64,000 nucleotides of DNA, from NCBI GenBank assembly GCA_028673005.1, contig CM054116.1, forward strand, positions 146,627,173 to 146,691,172. Reading direction: 5' to 3'. The position numbers were made by a program, and so were the translations under genes. The notes beneath the pieces are model-generated. The model worked only from the letters and a program-made list of their open reading frames with translations, was not told where the DNA came from and searched no databases. Origin of the DNA: Tanypteryx hageni (taxonomy: Eukaryota > Arthropoda > Insecta > Odonata > Petaluridae). This document shows, one piece after another, positions 10,097 to 22,684 of this stretch; positions within the stretch are counted from its first letter, which is position 1, and every line of letters begins with the position of its first letter.

Positions 10097-12635
10097 CAGT
10101 GGAAACCGCTTAACACGAAATGTGGGGGTACCAGCGCAAACATTTCGTCTTAACCGAATTTCGTGCTAAACGAATTTCATGATAACCTTTTTTGAGACTG
10201 ATTTGAGATATTGATATAAACTCGTAAATAAATCTTGACATAACAAATATGCGATGGAAACAGCACAGTAATTAGTTATAATAATGAAAACCTTATAATT
10301 TATTCATAACATATATACATAAAAAATAATTTTATTTCAATAATTTCATAAAAACAATGTACAAATATTAAGTATCAAGGTCACTCAAGTAGTTCAATTG
10401 TCTACTTCTTAACAAAAAATTCCGTAATTTTTTTCTGTCTAGCATTCATAATGATCTTTTTTTCCACAAATTGTTCAAAATCGTCAACCGTCTCATATAA
10501 ACTGTCCCTATCTGTTTGATTTTCCAAAAACCGACGCACACTTTTTAGCATTCCATGGATATCCGCAGCACTTGGCACTGACAACATTCCGTCGTCATAG
10601 TCATCTCCACTTTCACTACTATTTTCATTTTCTTTTGTTGCACTTGATTTAACAATGTCCACAATATCACTGTCTGTTAAAAGTGGTGTAGTGACAATAT
10701 GGTCATCCACTGCTATATAATCATTCAGCGTGATTTCAGTTGTCAATCTCATTACAGACGACACGCGACCGAAGATATTGCACAATTCACTTTCAGTAGA
10801 TGTATTTACCCTAGTTTCCGTAGTCGATTCAGTTTCATCCTGTCCAGAAAATCTATCTGCTATTGGCGAAGAGGAAAATCCAGCCTGGCGAAAACAATTT
10901 TCGATTGTTTTTGCTGTAACTGACCTCCAAGCGGCATACAACAAATGCAAGGAATCCAAAAGAGTCACGGGCTTAATTTCCTCATTTGATTCAATACTAA
11001 ATAAATATTTCTGCAGTAATTACTTCCGATAGGGGCATTTTAGATTTTTTATAATACCCTGGTCACATGGCTGCAATACGCTTGTTGTATTAAGCGGCAG
11101 AAAGATCAGTTTAAATGATTTCAGCTTTTCCACTTCTGGATGAGCAGGGCTGTTGTCGATAATTAAAGCTATTTTGCGCTTCTGACGTGAAAAGCGCTTG
11201 TCCAATGTACTAACCCAGTCTGCAAAAATGTTTCCCGTCATCCAAGCTTTTTTATTTGCGGTGTATTCCACTGGAAGCTTCTTTACATTATTGAAGCAGC
11301 GAGGATTCAGAAATTTACCCACAACGAACATCGGGATTTTTTCAGAACCGTCTGAATTGCAAGCCACCACCACCGTAATGCGCTCTTTAGATTTTTTTCC
11401 ACCAGAGCACTGCTCATTTTTAAAAGCTCAAGTTTTTTCTGGGAGGCAGCGAAAAAAAATTCCGGTTTCGTCCTCATTAAAAATGTCCTTAGGCGCAAAG
11501 TCTGTTAATAATTTAGGCAAGGTAGAAGTTACCCACTCTGATGTCATATCACGGGAGACGTCTCCCGACTCGCCGGAAACAGTCTTAAAAATTATCCCAT
11601 TCCTCACCTTGAACCGCTCCAACCATCCAGGACTAGACTTGAATTCAATTCCCAATTCTGATCCTAAAGCATCAGTCTTCGCCATCAAAACAGGACCAGA
11701 AATTGGAGCATTCCGGCCTCTTGCTTGCTTAAACCAGATGATCAGCGCCGCTTCCAAATCCTCGTGCTTTGCCGTGCGTAGACGCTTCCGTTCCGGTTCA
11801 AACATGCTTCTCTCAAACACAGATGTTATTTTTTATAATTGTTGACAAAGTTGAAAAGGGAATTTCGAACTCTTTGCAGATGTCCGTTTTGGTTCTATCA
11901 CCGTTATCAACCGCTTGTAGGAGCTGCATTTTCACTTTCAGCGGTATTGCTTTTTGCTTATGCAATTTACCAGCCATTTTTATGTGGGTCTTTTATCTTT
12001 TATAAAAACATAAAATCACAACTGAAAACGATCCCGAAAAAGAAAGAAGAACTTCGCTCACAGATTCGTTACACATTCGCTATAACCGTTCCACACGGAA
12101 ATTCAGAATCAACGGAATCAACTGAGTAGAACTGTTCTGCGTAGGGGTCTAGAGACTAGAGCAAGGGAGGAGTTGAGTGTATTGAAGGACGGGAAAAGGG
12201 AAGGTACAGTACAGATAACAATCTGCACCTCCAAATCCTTCCTTTCATTCGAAGATGGTAGTTCTCAGAATTTAGTTTATTGCTGCCAAGGAAATCTCGG
12301 TAGCAACCCTCTCAACGGGGGCGCGTGAGTTTCTCTGAGGTCTACTAATGACCATGCCTATTGAAAGAGAGGGGGAAGGAGGAGGTACAGCTGTGGTTGT
12401 GAGATTATTCATACTTCTATGTTAAGAAACGAGTGGGTCGTTTCATGTTATCCACATAATTTATTTTCAAGGAACCGATAAATATTTTCGTGTTAACCGA
12501 AAATTCTTGTTAACCATTTCGCGTAAAACGAACTAATATACGTTGAAATGTATAGGCACCGGTAGGGACCGAGCCTGCATTTCGTGTTAACCGATATTTC
12601 GCGTTATCCTTTTTTGTGTTAAGTGGTTTCCTCTG
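10097..12635 (-). mobile_element. Full-length Tigger/pogo element with TIRs and TA duplication
   Basis: The left end CAGTGGAAACCGCTTAAC starts after TA at 10095-10096. The right end, inverted, is CAGAGGAAACCACTTAAC, before TA at 12636-12637. Both are followed by subterminal repeats of cgtgttaaccgaaa type, present several times in the last 170 bp. The transposase lies between on the minus strand. A solo copy of the last 160 bp at 27923-28082 differs at a single base, so this family moved or was copied recently compared with its neighbours. 12640-13297 beyond it shows only an old fragment (12853-12905, similar to 13925-13985). Confidence 0.92.
10402..11977 (-). pseudogene. Tigger/jerky-type transposase
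   Basis: The ATG at 11977 opens MAGKLHKQKAIPLKVKMQLL, the start of a CENP-B-type helix-turn-helix. The second DNA-binding domain follows (LEAALIIWFKQARGRNAPIS, GWLERFKVRNGI). The DDE core shows FNEDETGIFFRCLP (first D), ALIIDNSPAHPEVEKL (second D) and TSVLQPCDQGIIKNLK (third D). A basic tail ends KKITEFFVKK. The frame shifts once near 11830, and there are in-frame stops before 11428 and before 11020; otherwise it is continuous to TAG 10402. The catalytic acids survive, so inactivation looks fairly young. Confidence 0.9.
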
Positions 12636-13297
12636 TACATCAAAACAACCCATTTGTGAAGCTCTGCATCAGTGCATAATATTATGTTAATAACAGAGTG
12701 AAATGGGAATGAAGTTGCATAATATTACAACAAAACAGTTAAGTGGTTAACAAAAGAGGACTATCAAAGAGGAGATTTCTGCTAGTACTGGCAAGAGTTG
12801 AGCCAATAAATTGCGTCATGCAGGAGGGAGTATATGCTTAACTTAGGCCGATTTTTAAAAAATCTGATGTTGCCAGCACATGACTTCCTTTATTGTATTC
12901 CTATGTAAAGTATGATTGCATTAAATATCTCCTAGTTACTTGACTGAAAACAAATACTGATGAATTTTTAACACTATATCTGTGCTACTTCTATCACTAT
13001 GTATGCAATAGTGAAATACCTAAATTTGCAACTATCCATCCAAAGCTGGATGAAATCAGTTAAGAAAACAACAAAGAAAGATTAAACAAAGACAAAGGAG
13101 AAAATAAACGTGCAATCAACATAAAAAATGGCACGTGAATACAGAAGAAGATATTGTTTCAACGAACCAGTAGTGCTGGGCTTTTAAATACTGAATTAAC
13201 AGTCGGTAAACAAAATTGTTTCCTGTTGTCAAGGGTGGTAAATTGCTACAGCGCAAACTGTTGAAAAGGTCATTTTTTGTTTAAAATATACAGTAAA

Positions 13298-13960
13298 ACC
13301 CTGTATTTACATTATCGAAATGCACATTTTCCTGCTATTTACAACATTTTTTTATGGGTCACATCAATTTTCCTATGATTCCAATGTAATTAAAACCCTG
13401 TATTTATAGTATTTCATTTTAAGTTTTCCTGCTATTCGCATCATTTTATGTTAGAATTTCCAATTTTTAAAAAACAAATTAGCATTTGATTCCCAACCGT
13501 TTTTAACGTTTTTCGACTTTGCAAAAAAATCCAAACTCTTTTGGGCGAAGATTAAAAAACTGGTGGCAGAATAAGAACAGCGCGCCTAGAGGCGGAAATA
13601 TGAACAGATGCTACTCAGGGGGAGCATACTTAGAGACGGAAATACATATGAACTCTTTTTGGTGAAAAGTTCAAAATCTCATACGTAAATCACACTAGCA
13701 GAGCATAAACAGTGCACCTAGATACGGAAATATTATCTAAGATATTTACTCTTTGAACAAGTATGAATGCTATTGAAAAGATGTTCAAGTTTGGCGCTAT
13801 CATGTTTTAACCCTTTCTACTCAAATTCTGCCCCGTGGTTCCCATAGTTTGTAATTAAATTTAAGTTAATTTGTAATTTGTTGTAATTTAAATTACTGTA
13901 TTGTCCCGAATATAACACAATGTTTTTCCCAAAAACTCTGATGTGGCCACCACATGACTT
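13298..13960 (+). repeat. Interspersed repeat, inverted partner of 28590-29305
   Basis: The sequence starts cagtaaaaccctgtatttac and matches the reverse complement of 28590-29305 almost throughout: acatttttttatgggtc, tcccaaccgtttttaac, aactcttttgggcgaag, acacttagcagagcat-like and gctatcatgttttaac. The start looks like a Tigger-type end. Inside, TTTTAACCCTTTCTACTC resembles a piggyBac end in both copies. No coding sequence. The orientation relative to its partner is inverted, with about 15 kb between them. Confidence 0.8.
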
Positions 13961-14089
13961 TCTCCATACCTGTTATATTTCTAAAAATTCCAAATAAGTT
14001 AAATGATAATAAATATTTTAAGAAAATTGTAGACTTTACAATGAACATAATTTAAACTCAAACCATAGCCTTCTGTTATTGGATATAGC

Positions 14090-15290
14090 CACAAAGCTCC
14101 TACAATTAAGAAAAGAAAAGGGAGTGTTACTAAGATGTAGCTAAGCATCAATTGTTAACAATTGTCGTTGGTAGGTGGCATGATAGTGGCAGCTAAAAAT
14201 ATAAGATATCTCTTAAACAATGCATTATATGGAAAAATGTTTCAAAGAAAGGTTGTAGAAAATTAAATTTGCTACAACTTTTATTCCAATACATTTTTAC
14301 ATATATCAAATATTAAAGCAAATATTTCAAAATAGCAGATAAGTGACAAGAGTGACAAGACTTCCGGTTGACTGATTTCTACCAAAAACTAATCAGTTCT
14401 TCTGACTTTCATAAAAATGTTAAATATAAAATCTTGCATTGACCTGATCAATAGTTTTTGAGTTAGAGCACCCACAAAAAAGCTATCACATACATACACA
14501 GACATCATCGAGAAAATGGTCAAAACGTGTTCAGGGGACCTCAAAATATTTATTTCCGTTGAAATCTTGAAATCGATTTTTTTTGTATTGATACAGTCTG
14601 TATGCGAGTTCAAATTCAGAATTGATTTTTTTTGCTTGCGAGATTAAACACGCTTATACAAATGAATTTTCTCATGGAATTAGTATTACTTTCTCCATAT
14701 ACGATTTATAGAGAAAGTATTGTTTTCATGAAAAAAATCGAATTCAAGATTTCAACAGAAATACATGTTTTAAGGTCCCCTGAACACGTTTTGACTATTT
14801 TCTGGTTTCTGTCTGTCTGTATGCAATAGATTTTTGTGGGTGCTCTAACTCAAAAACTATTAATCAAGTCAATGCAAAATTTTATATTTAACATTTTTAT
14901 AAAAGTTAGAAAATCTGATTAGTTTTTGGTAAAAATTGGTCAACAAGAAGTGGGTGTTTACTCTTGTCAAATCCATTATTTTGAAATATTTGCTTTAATA
15001 TTTGATATATGTAAAAACATACTGAAATAAAAGTTGTAGAAAATTTAATTTTCTACAACCTTTGTTTGAAACATTTTCCCATATAATGCATTGTTTAAGA
15101 GATATATTATATTTTTAGCTGCCACCACCACGCCACCTACCGAAGACTATTGTTAACAATTGACACTTAGTTACGTCTTAGTAATGCTCATTTTTCTTTT
15201 CTTAATTATCAACCGGAAGTAAATATTGACAACGATCCCAGAGCTAACAACATGTAATTTGCCATATAAATATGGAGAAAGTAATGTTGC
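14090..15290. mobile_element. Fold-back element with ~500-bp inverted arms
   Basis: The arm at about 14110-14590 is the inverted repeat of about 14700-15210. Shared blocks include caattgttaacaat, aaacaatgcattatatgg, gttgtagaaaattaaattt, gtttttgagttagagcaccc and acgtgttcaggggacct. The centre (about 14600-14700) has ttactttctccatatacgat and tatagagaaagta, a short palindrome that may be two element ends joined. There is no transposase. Fragments of one arm occur at 834-948 and 2323-2545, so this is a dispersed family and the palindrome may be two copies head to head. Confidence 0.85.
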
Positions 15291-15567
15291 CCAAATCAGT
15301 TTATTTTTTTATAATCATTCATTACCTACTTAATGAGTTTGTTCAATAAAAATATCCTCATTTTGGTTGTGCTGCTCGATACTTCAGCTGCTTGAGGGCC
15401 TGAGATAAAGAGAATGCATGAAAAGTTTTGTGGACAAGAGACTGGCAAAGGACTTAAAATAATAATGAGAGGTTGTGAGTGTCATATTTGAATAAATCCT
15501 TGTTTTGAGCCCTGAAATTTTGTGATAGCCTACATGAATGAGAACACTGAACTACCTCTCCACTCAA

Positions 15568-15655
15568 TGGGCCAATAAAAAGGAATTGTCAGCTCTGTTT
15601 GTTGCAGGGTATCCCCAAAAATCCTTTCCATAGAAATTCTTGTATTCCTTGGTCA
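15568..15655. repeat. Dispersed repeat, copy 2 (with 1412-1500)
   Basis: An imperfect ~90-bp match to 1412-1500, sharing aataaaaagga, ttgcaggRtat and attccttggtca. Surrounding sequence from 15291 to 16970 shows no recognisable gene or element otherwise; the open frame at 15831-16022 has no motif. Confidence 0.45.
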
Positions 15656-16979
15656 TTAAATTAAAATGTAAGCACAAATGTTAGGATGTAGAGAACAAGT
15701 GGGTATAAATTGTGTGTTAGTGTCGTATAAAACATTTTATTTTTCAAAAACCGCCAATCCTAAGAGTGACTTTTTTTGTGGTGTTTCCCCCGACATATCC
15801 ATTGAATAAATCAACCTTTCTATATGATGCATGAAACAAACTTTTTTCCTATTCAATAAAAATTTTTACAAACATGATTGGACATCCATTGGGAAACCAC
15901 TTTCACCTTTTTTAGTCAATTTATTCATGAACTTCTTTGTACAAAAACACACTAATAGTTTCAATAGGAACCCAGAGAGTGTGAGATTGCATGAGTCCCT
16001 GGCGTGGAGTAATTTCTCCTAAACTGGCATGTGAGCAGTTCATTTTTATGCTTATTAGGAAGTTTCTCCATTTTTCTTTAGCATTAGTGCTTCTCTTTTA
16101 CTCCAGCCTCCTGCATTGCCTTTCATAGTTTCTTTAGTTACAACTGTAAGGCGAAAGTCTTAAAATCACTTTGTTTTGGGAGGTTCTCAAACTAATACCA
16201 TTGTCTGCTTCCTCGTGTGAAAAGAGGAAGAAAAGTGATTTGTAAGTAAAATTTTTCCTTTGCTAATTCTTTATAGTCTACCATATTTGCCAGATAATTT
16301 TCACCATGTAATTTCCAACCCTACTTTGCGATAAGGTATACAGGATTATAATTTTTCTTGCATAATTTATAACTCACTTTTCAAATAGCATTGCCTAAAT
16401 ATTCAGTTAGTACCATAAGGGTTATTTTATTATACAGAGTAGTTATCGATTATTTCAATCATCCTACCAATATCAAGGCATTAAGGAAACTTTCTTGCAT
16501 ATTTTTGCACCTCAGCTTTAAAAATAATTTATTGGCATAAATAGTGTTGAAATTATGCCTTAAAATACTGTTTTTTTATTAATATCTAATGAGTTCCAAA
16601 TAAAATCAGTGCCAATTCTCATTGGAAAAGAAACCCAACTATTTAATTTTTCTGGTATTAAATTGCGCGTGCTTCTTGGATGATTCAGTTTTCCAGTTTA
16701 AATATGCTGTATTCAATGATATGCTGATTCATTTTTAAGATGAAAATTCAGTTCTGCATTTCTGGTTTGCAAGAAGTTCACATATATTCTTTGTATGAAA
16801 TATTACTTTTTGAACACTGTGTATGAAAGATGTAATTAATTTATGCTATTTTGTGTCGCAGATTCACCAATTATTAATTTATATGTTGTAATTTATGAAC
16901 AAATATTTTTGTGGGCCACAACATATATTTTCTCGTTTTACTGGACCTCAGAGAAAAAAAGTTTGAGACCTCCTGATCT

Positions 16980-17700
16980 AGAGGCCACATGAAAGTTGAA
17001 AAAAGGTAATTTAAAGTGTTATAGAGAAACGAATGATTTTGTTTATGGCAAATGGTAGAGAGATTGTCAATAGCTATCATAGAGAGGATTATCTTTTGTA
17101 GCATAACAAAGTGAAGGAATGAATATTCTGATAATTTTTATAAAAAATTTCATAATTTGCTCAAGGGAGCCTAGATTGGTTATGTAGGATAAGTACCAAA
17201 TCAGTGAGCAGTTTCCATTCATTGCATTATCCCTAAGAATGGGGTTTTTATGGAGAGTGACAGAAAGAATACTGCATTTAGGCAAATTTAGTCGCAATTG
17301 CCATGAATTACACCAATTTGATACATTATTGTATTCTGGAAGGAAACGTAATCAGTGAGGGAGTCAATTGATTGAAAAAATTTACAGTTACCTGCATACA
17401 TTAAAATTTCAGCTTGAGAGGGTGATACTGAATTTGCTAAGTCATCTATAAATAAATTAGGACCAAGGACACTGCCTTGAAGAACACCAGATGATATCAT
17501 TGACCAACCAGAGGAAGCACCACAGATGCTAATACATTGTCTTCTATTAGGTAACTGGAAATCAGGCTAAGAAAACAACCATGAACACCAAAACGGTGTT
17601 GCAGTTTATGTAAAAGAAGTTTTGAGAAGTCTTTGATTGATTGATACACCTAAATCCCATGTAAGCTGTTTAAGCAACATTCCGCCTTATAGTATTCTTC
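16980..17700 (-). pseudogene. LINE reverse transcriptase fragment (Jockey/CR1 type)
   Basis: The minus strand reads LQHRFGVHGCFLSLISSYL, then ISSGVLQGSVLGPNLFIDD (RT motif B region, normally SGVPQGSVLGP), then AEILMYAGNCKFF, where YAGN replaces the active-site YADD. Downstream in another frame is LNLPKCSILSVTLHKNPI, typical of the segment after the RT. Stops and frameshifts are frequent. The 5' end and poly-A/short-repeat tail were not found. The fragment ends about 120 bp before the first host exon. Confidence 0.7.
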
Positions 17701-17821
17701 TGGAATCCTGACAGCTATAACATATATACTTGTAGAACAAAAATAAATTGAGAATTCATAGCTGAATGAACAATCTTTTCTATTTGCTATTTCATAGAAT
17801 TTTTTTTATTTTGGTATGTAG

Positions 17822-17944
17822 GTTCGCAATTATCACAGAGAATTTTACCGACCTGAAAATCTCACAGTCATAATTACTGGTCAGGTAAAACCAGAAGATA
17901 TTTTCCAAGCACTTATTCCTGTTGAAGAAACAATTTTGTCTAAG
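17822..17944 (+). CDS. M16-family metallopeptidase, internal exon 1 of 4 in window
   Basis: The exon translates to 41 residues beginning VRNYHREFYRPENL and ending EETILSK. This is the region after the N-terminal catalytic domain of M16 peptidases of the C05D11.1-like/presequence-protease-like type. The acceptor AG (17820-17821) follows a T-rich tract, and the donor GTAAGA starts at 17945. Length is 123 nt, so both ends are phase 0. The family comprises zinc metallopeptidases that degrade peptides, but the HxxEH zinc motif is in an upstream exon that I could not find here, so activity cannot be judged. The next exon, 269 bp on, continues the same protein. Assignment is by recalled family similarity, not by search. 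Confidence 0.85.
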
Positions 17945-18213
17945 GTAAGATTTATATCCATTTCATAAAAATTTGTTTTTTAAATGTTTTGCATTTATTT
18001 GCCTTTGGCTCTTGCAAATATGAATGCAATAAATAAGTCTTAGACTTTTTATATTTAAAAAAATTTCTCAATATGTTATTTTACAGTAATATCTTAAGTA
18101 TAATTTTAATGCAGATCATTATTGTTTTTAAATAAATAAAACTAGCACCTTGATTATAGTTTTGTGTCATTAGCTTTTTAACGTAATATGATGGTTTATT
18201 TATGATGCAATAG

Positions 18214-18368
18214 GGTGAACGTGGACCTTACAAAAGGCCTTGGCAATCACCTGTGCCACCTCTTGAAAAATCCAGTGATATCCTTGTGGAATTCCCTAAT
18301 GATGATGAAGACAATGGTATGGTGTATGTAGCTTGGAGGGGCCCTTCTGCAGTGAAAGAATTGTATAA
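18214..18368 (+). CDS. M16-family metallopeptidase, internal exon 2 of 4
   Basis: This exon encodes about 51 residues: GERGPYKRPWQSPVPPLE, an acidic stretch FPNDDEDNG, then MVYVAWRGPSAVKELY. The motif around YVAWRGPSA is conserved in the family. Acceptor TAG is at 18211-18213 and donor GTGAGT starts at 18369. The exon is 155 nt, beginning in phase 0 and leaving two bases (AA) of a split lysine codon. The first G of the exon at 46729 completes that codon, which strongly supports the join despite a 28.4-kb intron between them. No stop or frameshift is present, unlike the transposon genes around it, consistent with a functional host gene. Confidence 0.88.
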
Positions 18369-19253
18369 GTGAGTTCAGAATTATTTCTGATATGCATCTT
18401 AATATTAACCAAGAGGAATTTTAATGCTCTTTTCCCTACTTAGCCAAATGTTTCTTTTTGCATTTATATGACTCTTTCTGCATGAATTGTGTTGTGTAAT
18501 TGTAGCTTTTGTTTGTTTAACCACATAACTGTGGTGCCCGAACCCGATTTGATGTTCCTGCCTAAAGTGCCCATTCAGAATACGATTTCTTTTTTCCTCT
18601 TTTGGAGAGCTAAGAATGAATTTTTTGTATTGGGTCTGTTTCTCCTCATTATATGCACTTCTCTCGTTAATATGATGCCTGTTATGACTACAGCTGAACC
18701 AAGTGACGAAATAGATGAAACGCCATCATTTTAGGCAAATTTTATTTTCCTCTGTGAGGGACATGATATGTTGTATGCAAAAAACTTTTTTTCTCACACT
18801 CGAAGATAATGAGTGCTGGAAAAATATTTTTTTCAACGATAAGTGCTTATTGGAATGCCACCAGGAAAACAGAGTAGAAGAGGAGAACTAAAACCATCTC
18901 AAAGTAGGAAAAATATTCAACAATACTATATTAATTAGTAAATACTTCCTAAAAATTTAAATAAGCTGCAATGAATATTTATTGAGTTATTGTCAGTTAT
19001 TTGAACTACTGTCTGTAATGTGGGATGCTGAGAATTAAAAGGTTCAAAACCAGGGATACTGGGCATTTACTTTCCTGCCAAAGAGGGTTAAAATGATATT
19101 AAAATAAAAAATGAAAATAAGTCATATAAACAAAACAGGAAAATATTAAGACAAAAGAGGGGCGAGAAAAATGGAAATATTGGGGGGACATACGTGCAGT
19201 ATTCTGAAAGTGGATAAGAAATATTTTAGTCATATTGTAATCATCAGCATTCC

Positions 19254-20250
19254 AGTAAAATCTCTATATAGTGAACCTCTGTTTATCATAAACCTCTGTA
19301 TTTTGTAATATCTTTTTGGTCCCTCCAAAACTGTACGTTAACAGTATTGGCAAACCTCTTTATATCGTACCTCCATATCGTCGTAATTCTCCGTGTATCG
19401 TAATAGGAAAATGTACCCCTGGTCAAAAACAACCTCCACTAACATGGCTCTTTACATAACTTGACCTGCTTATAAACAATTTATAAATTCCTGCTCAAAA
19501 CCAAAATCTGGGAAACTTTGTTACCGCTGAGACGGTTATGCCTATCAGTAATAGTTTGCCCTGCCTTAGAAAAAACCCTTTCACAAGGTACTGAGGTCCC
19601 AACAATACACAGTCTTCTTTTTGCTATTTCAAAAAGTCAGGGATAAATATATTTCTGCTCATGCCACCAAGATAACGGGTCACCATTCCTAGGCAGTAAT
19701 AGCTCCTCCAAATATTTATTCACTTCTATTATACCTGCAGCTGTGGGGCTAGGGTTCCTCAACAAATTGGACACATTTAAGTCGAACTCTTCCCGAACAC
19801 TTGAAACATTGCCCATATCCATCATCACAGCTGTTACAGCGATAGGGGATGCCTCATTAGTGGGAGATGCTCTGCTGGCTTGAGATATGAGCGACTGCTT
19901 GACTCTTTTAAAATTATCATCTTCATTGAAGCCATACCACTTGAATCTAGGGTTCAAAAAAGTTGCTTCGGCAAATAATTTGTTCTCCTCTATGGATCTA
20001 AATATTTTGTTGATTGCCTCCAGTATTTTGTCTCCCAGTCTTTGTACTTTTTCTGAAATGATGGGTTTATTCAAAAGCTTCGTACAGCACTTCTTCAGAG
20101 CCTGGCTGAGCAATATTATTTTTGATGCAGTAGATAATTTCTTTTTCACTGCTTATTTCTACAATAACATCCTTAAATGGTCTTAAAAGCTCACAAATGT
20201 CAGTAATGGTAATTGGAAAGGAGTGGAAGGAGGGTAAGACGTAAGGGCAA
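19254..20250 (-). pseudogene. hAT transposase C-terminal part
   Basis: The minus strand gives LPSFHSFPITITDICELLRP, KCCTKLLNKPIISEKVQRLG, EENKLFAEATFLNPRFKWYG and, after stop 19637, the dimerisation signature VGTSVPCERVFSKAGQ. This is the C-terminal half of a hAT transposase of ZBED/Charlie type. The terminal sequence cagtaaaatctctatatagt at 19254 is the likely 3' end of the element. The N-terminal half is missing: at about 20250 the sequence changes to the 5' leader of a Tigger element running the other way. The frame has at least two interruptions. Confidence 0.8.
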
Positions 20251-21839
20251 GATAAAATGCGCTCAGTTCGCTTTTTGTTCACGCATTGAATGTGCTGAAA
20301 ACTGAGAGCTAACGTGTTTGAGTTGTTGTTTGACCATTATTCTGCAGTAGCAACTGTGTTATTATATTTATAAATTGTGGGTTAAATTAATAAAATAAGC
20401 GTCACCATGTTTGGTAAGGGAAGTGCAGATGCAGTGGCAGCTGCAGCGTATCCTGCAGAGTTTCAGGCCATTGAGGATCCTCCTGATCTCATTTTTAACG
20501 TTGAAGAGACAGGCCTGTATTGGAAGAAATTGCCTTCACAACTTTCATCGCCCGTGAAGAGAAGTCTGCGTCAGGTTTCAAGGCTGCAAAAGGCAGGCTA
20601 ACGCTTTTTCTGGGTGCCAATGTCTCTGGCACTTTAAAATTAAGGCCAATGTTGGTGTACCATTCGGAGGTGCCTTGCGCTTTCAAAGGTCTCAACAAAG
20701 CCATGTTGCCAGTCTACTGGAAGTCAAATAGAAAGGCTTGGGTGAGACAAGACGTCTTCTTGGATTGGTACGTCAACTATTTTTGCCCAACTGTGCTCCG
20801 TTTTTGTCATGAGAATGACCAAAGCCCTTCTTCTCTTGGACATTGCCCCTGGCCATCAGAACACCTCTGGATGTCAAAGTTGTTTTCCTGCCTCCTAACA
20901 CCATGTCACTTTTGCAACCAATGGACCAAGGTGTAATAGCGACCTTTAAAGCTTATTATCTCCGAAACACCTTCAAAGAAATGCTGAGAGTTTTGGAAAG
21001 TTCAGACAAAACCGTAAAGGATTATTGGCCCTCGTTCGACAATTTTAGGGGCATTAATAACATCAACGCAGCCTGGGAGGAAGTCTCAGTGAATTGTTTG
21101 AATGGAGTGTGGGGCAAACTTCTGCCAAAATTTGTTTCCTTCGCAGGATTCCAACCAGTAGAGTACGTCATAGATGATATAAGAAGACTAGCACAAGAGG
21201 TGGGCTTGGACGAAGTGACAGATGAAGATGTAACTGAACTTTTGGAAAGCCATGGGCAGCCTCTTTCCAATGAAGACTTAGAATAATTGGCCGCACAACT
21301 GGGCCAAAAGGAAGAGGAGGAAAGAGAGGAAGAAGAACTTCCTCTATGTGAAATGAAGACAAGCGATCTCCAGGGCATCCTCTCAGACATAGACAAACTC
21401 ACTGATGAGCTCTGCGAGATTGACCACGACTGAGAGTGGAGCGCTAGAGCGGAGAGGAGCATTATGGCATCCATGAGGCCTTATCATGAAATTTTGATAG
21501 AAAGAAAGAAGAAATCACGACAGTCCACACTGCATGCTTTCTTTAAAAAACGTGACCATCCTCAACCAGGGACTTCGTCAGAGAACTAACGCTGCTTCAT
21601 TATTCCATTGCCGGTTGTAAGTGTACAAAATATATTTTTAAAATTCCCTTTATTATATTTACGTTATTTCAGAACTTGAAATGCAATGCCATTATATTAC
21701 TAGTCAATGTTTGGGTGCCGGGAACGCATGCCATTGACTTCTCATTGATTTACATTATAAAATCGTTGCAATTTACGCTGATTCCGATTACGCCGGTTCA
21801 TCCAGAAATGCATCCTCGGCGTAAATCGAGGGCTACCTG
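20250..21839 (+). mobile_element. Tigger1-like element, internally deleted
   Basis: The right end, read inward, is CAGGTAGCCCTCGATTTACG, followed by TA at 21840-21841. The left end is missing at the junction with the hAT remnant. The leader at about 20275-20405 (gtgctgaaaactgagagc, ttgagttgttgtttgaccat, aataagcgtcaccatg) is the kind seen upstream of Tigger1-type transposases. The transposase follows. Between 21842 and 22607 nothing further was recognised except gcaggcatttaaacctgggg and nearby TTAA sites at about 21930. Confidence 0.8.
20407..21589 (+). pseudogene. Tigger1-like transposase lacking its DNA-binding domain
   Basis: After ATG 20407 only GKGSADAVAAAAYPAEF remains before the DDE core, so about 130-150 residues of CENP-B-type DNA-binding domain are deleted. 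The core has IFNVEETGLYWKKLPS (E for the usual D, in VDETG), FIAREEKSASGFKAAKGRLT and LRPMLVYHSE, a damaged LLLDIAPGH region, then NTMSLLQPMDQGVIATFKAY. The tail has DVTELLESHGQPLSNEDLE, and after TAA 21284 and TGA 21431 in the same frame it ends in STLHAFFKKRDHPQPG. Two frameshifts lie between 20520 and 20880. Not functional. Confidence 0.88.
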
Positions 21840-22684
21840 TACAATATTTTTCAAATATATATAAGAAAAATATAAATACCCTTGAGAAACTCTGGCAGCG
21901 GGACCATATAGGCAGGCATTTAAACCTGGGGTTAAAAGGTTAAAGCAGGAATATACCATGTCTGACCAAATAGAAGCCGTCCCTGGATTAAAGCCGACCC
22001 TCCAAAAATTTCCGCCATTTTTGACAAAAAAGTATATTTTGTAGATTTTATGCTGAAGCGTGCCGGGCATGCATGCATGGCCTAGAATACATTATCCGAG
22101 ATCGAAGAAAAGAGTGGTAAATGGTTTAGTTGTTGACATTTTAAAATATTACCCCAATTAAAATTCACATTGTTGAATAATGTTCCACATTATTGTGGTG
22201 ACCAGATTCTTAGGAGGCAAAATTATTATAAATGCTATTTATGTTTGTGATATAGTTTAGTATTTGATGGCCATATTATGTTTTCGTTGGAATTAGTAAT
22301 AAACCAAATTTATAGATATTTGTACTTGTTTTTTCATTAGTATTCCATATTATCCGACCATCCTTCGGTCTCGTTTAGAACGGACAATCGGGGTTCTACC
22401 ATACTTAAATTAAAAGTAAATAAGCTTCGCAAATACAAAGCACAATTTTGTTCAATGTATTAACAAATAATTTCAATTTAATGAATATGTAAAAAAATCT
22501 TACAACACGATATAACACGATTTAAAGATAATAATTACTTTAAAAATAAATAATAAAGTTAAATATATAAATAGCATAGATGATAAAATAACACTATATG
22601 AGTTCTACACAGTCCCGCTATTAAATAATGAGACTGATTTTATTTTTTTAAAACTACAATGGTTCTGTACAAAATCAATTTATT

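Noticed and set aside
18489..18734. Small + strand open frame with a hydrophobic segment just after host exon 2
   Set aside because: It lies inside the confirmed intron, has no homologous motif, and looks like a chance frame in AT-rich sequence.
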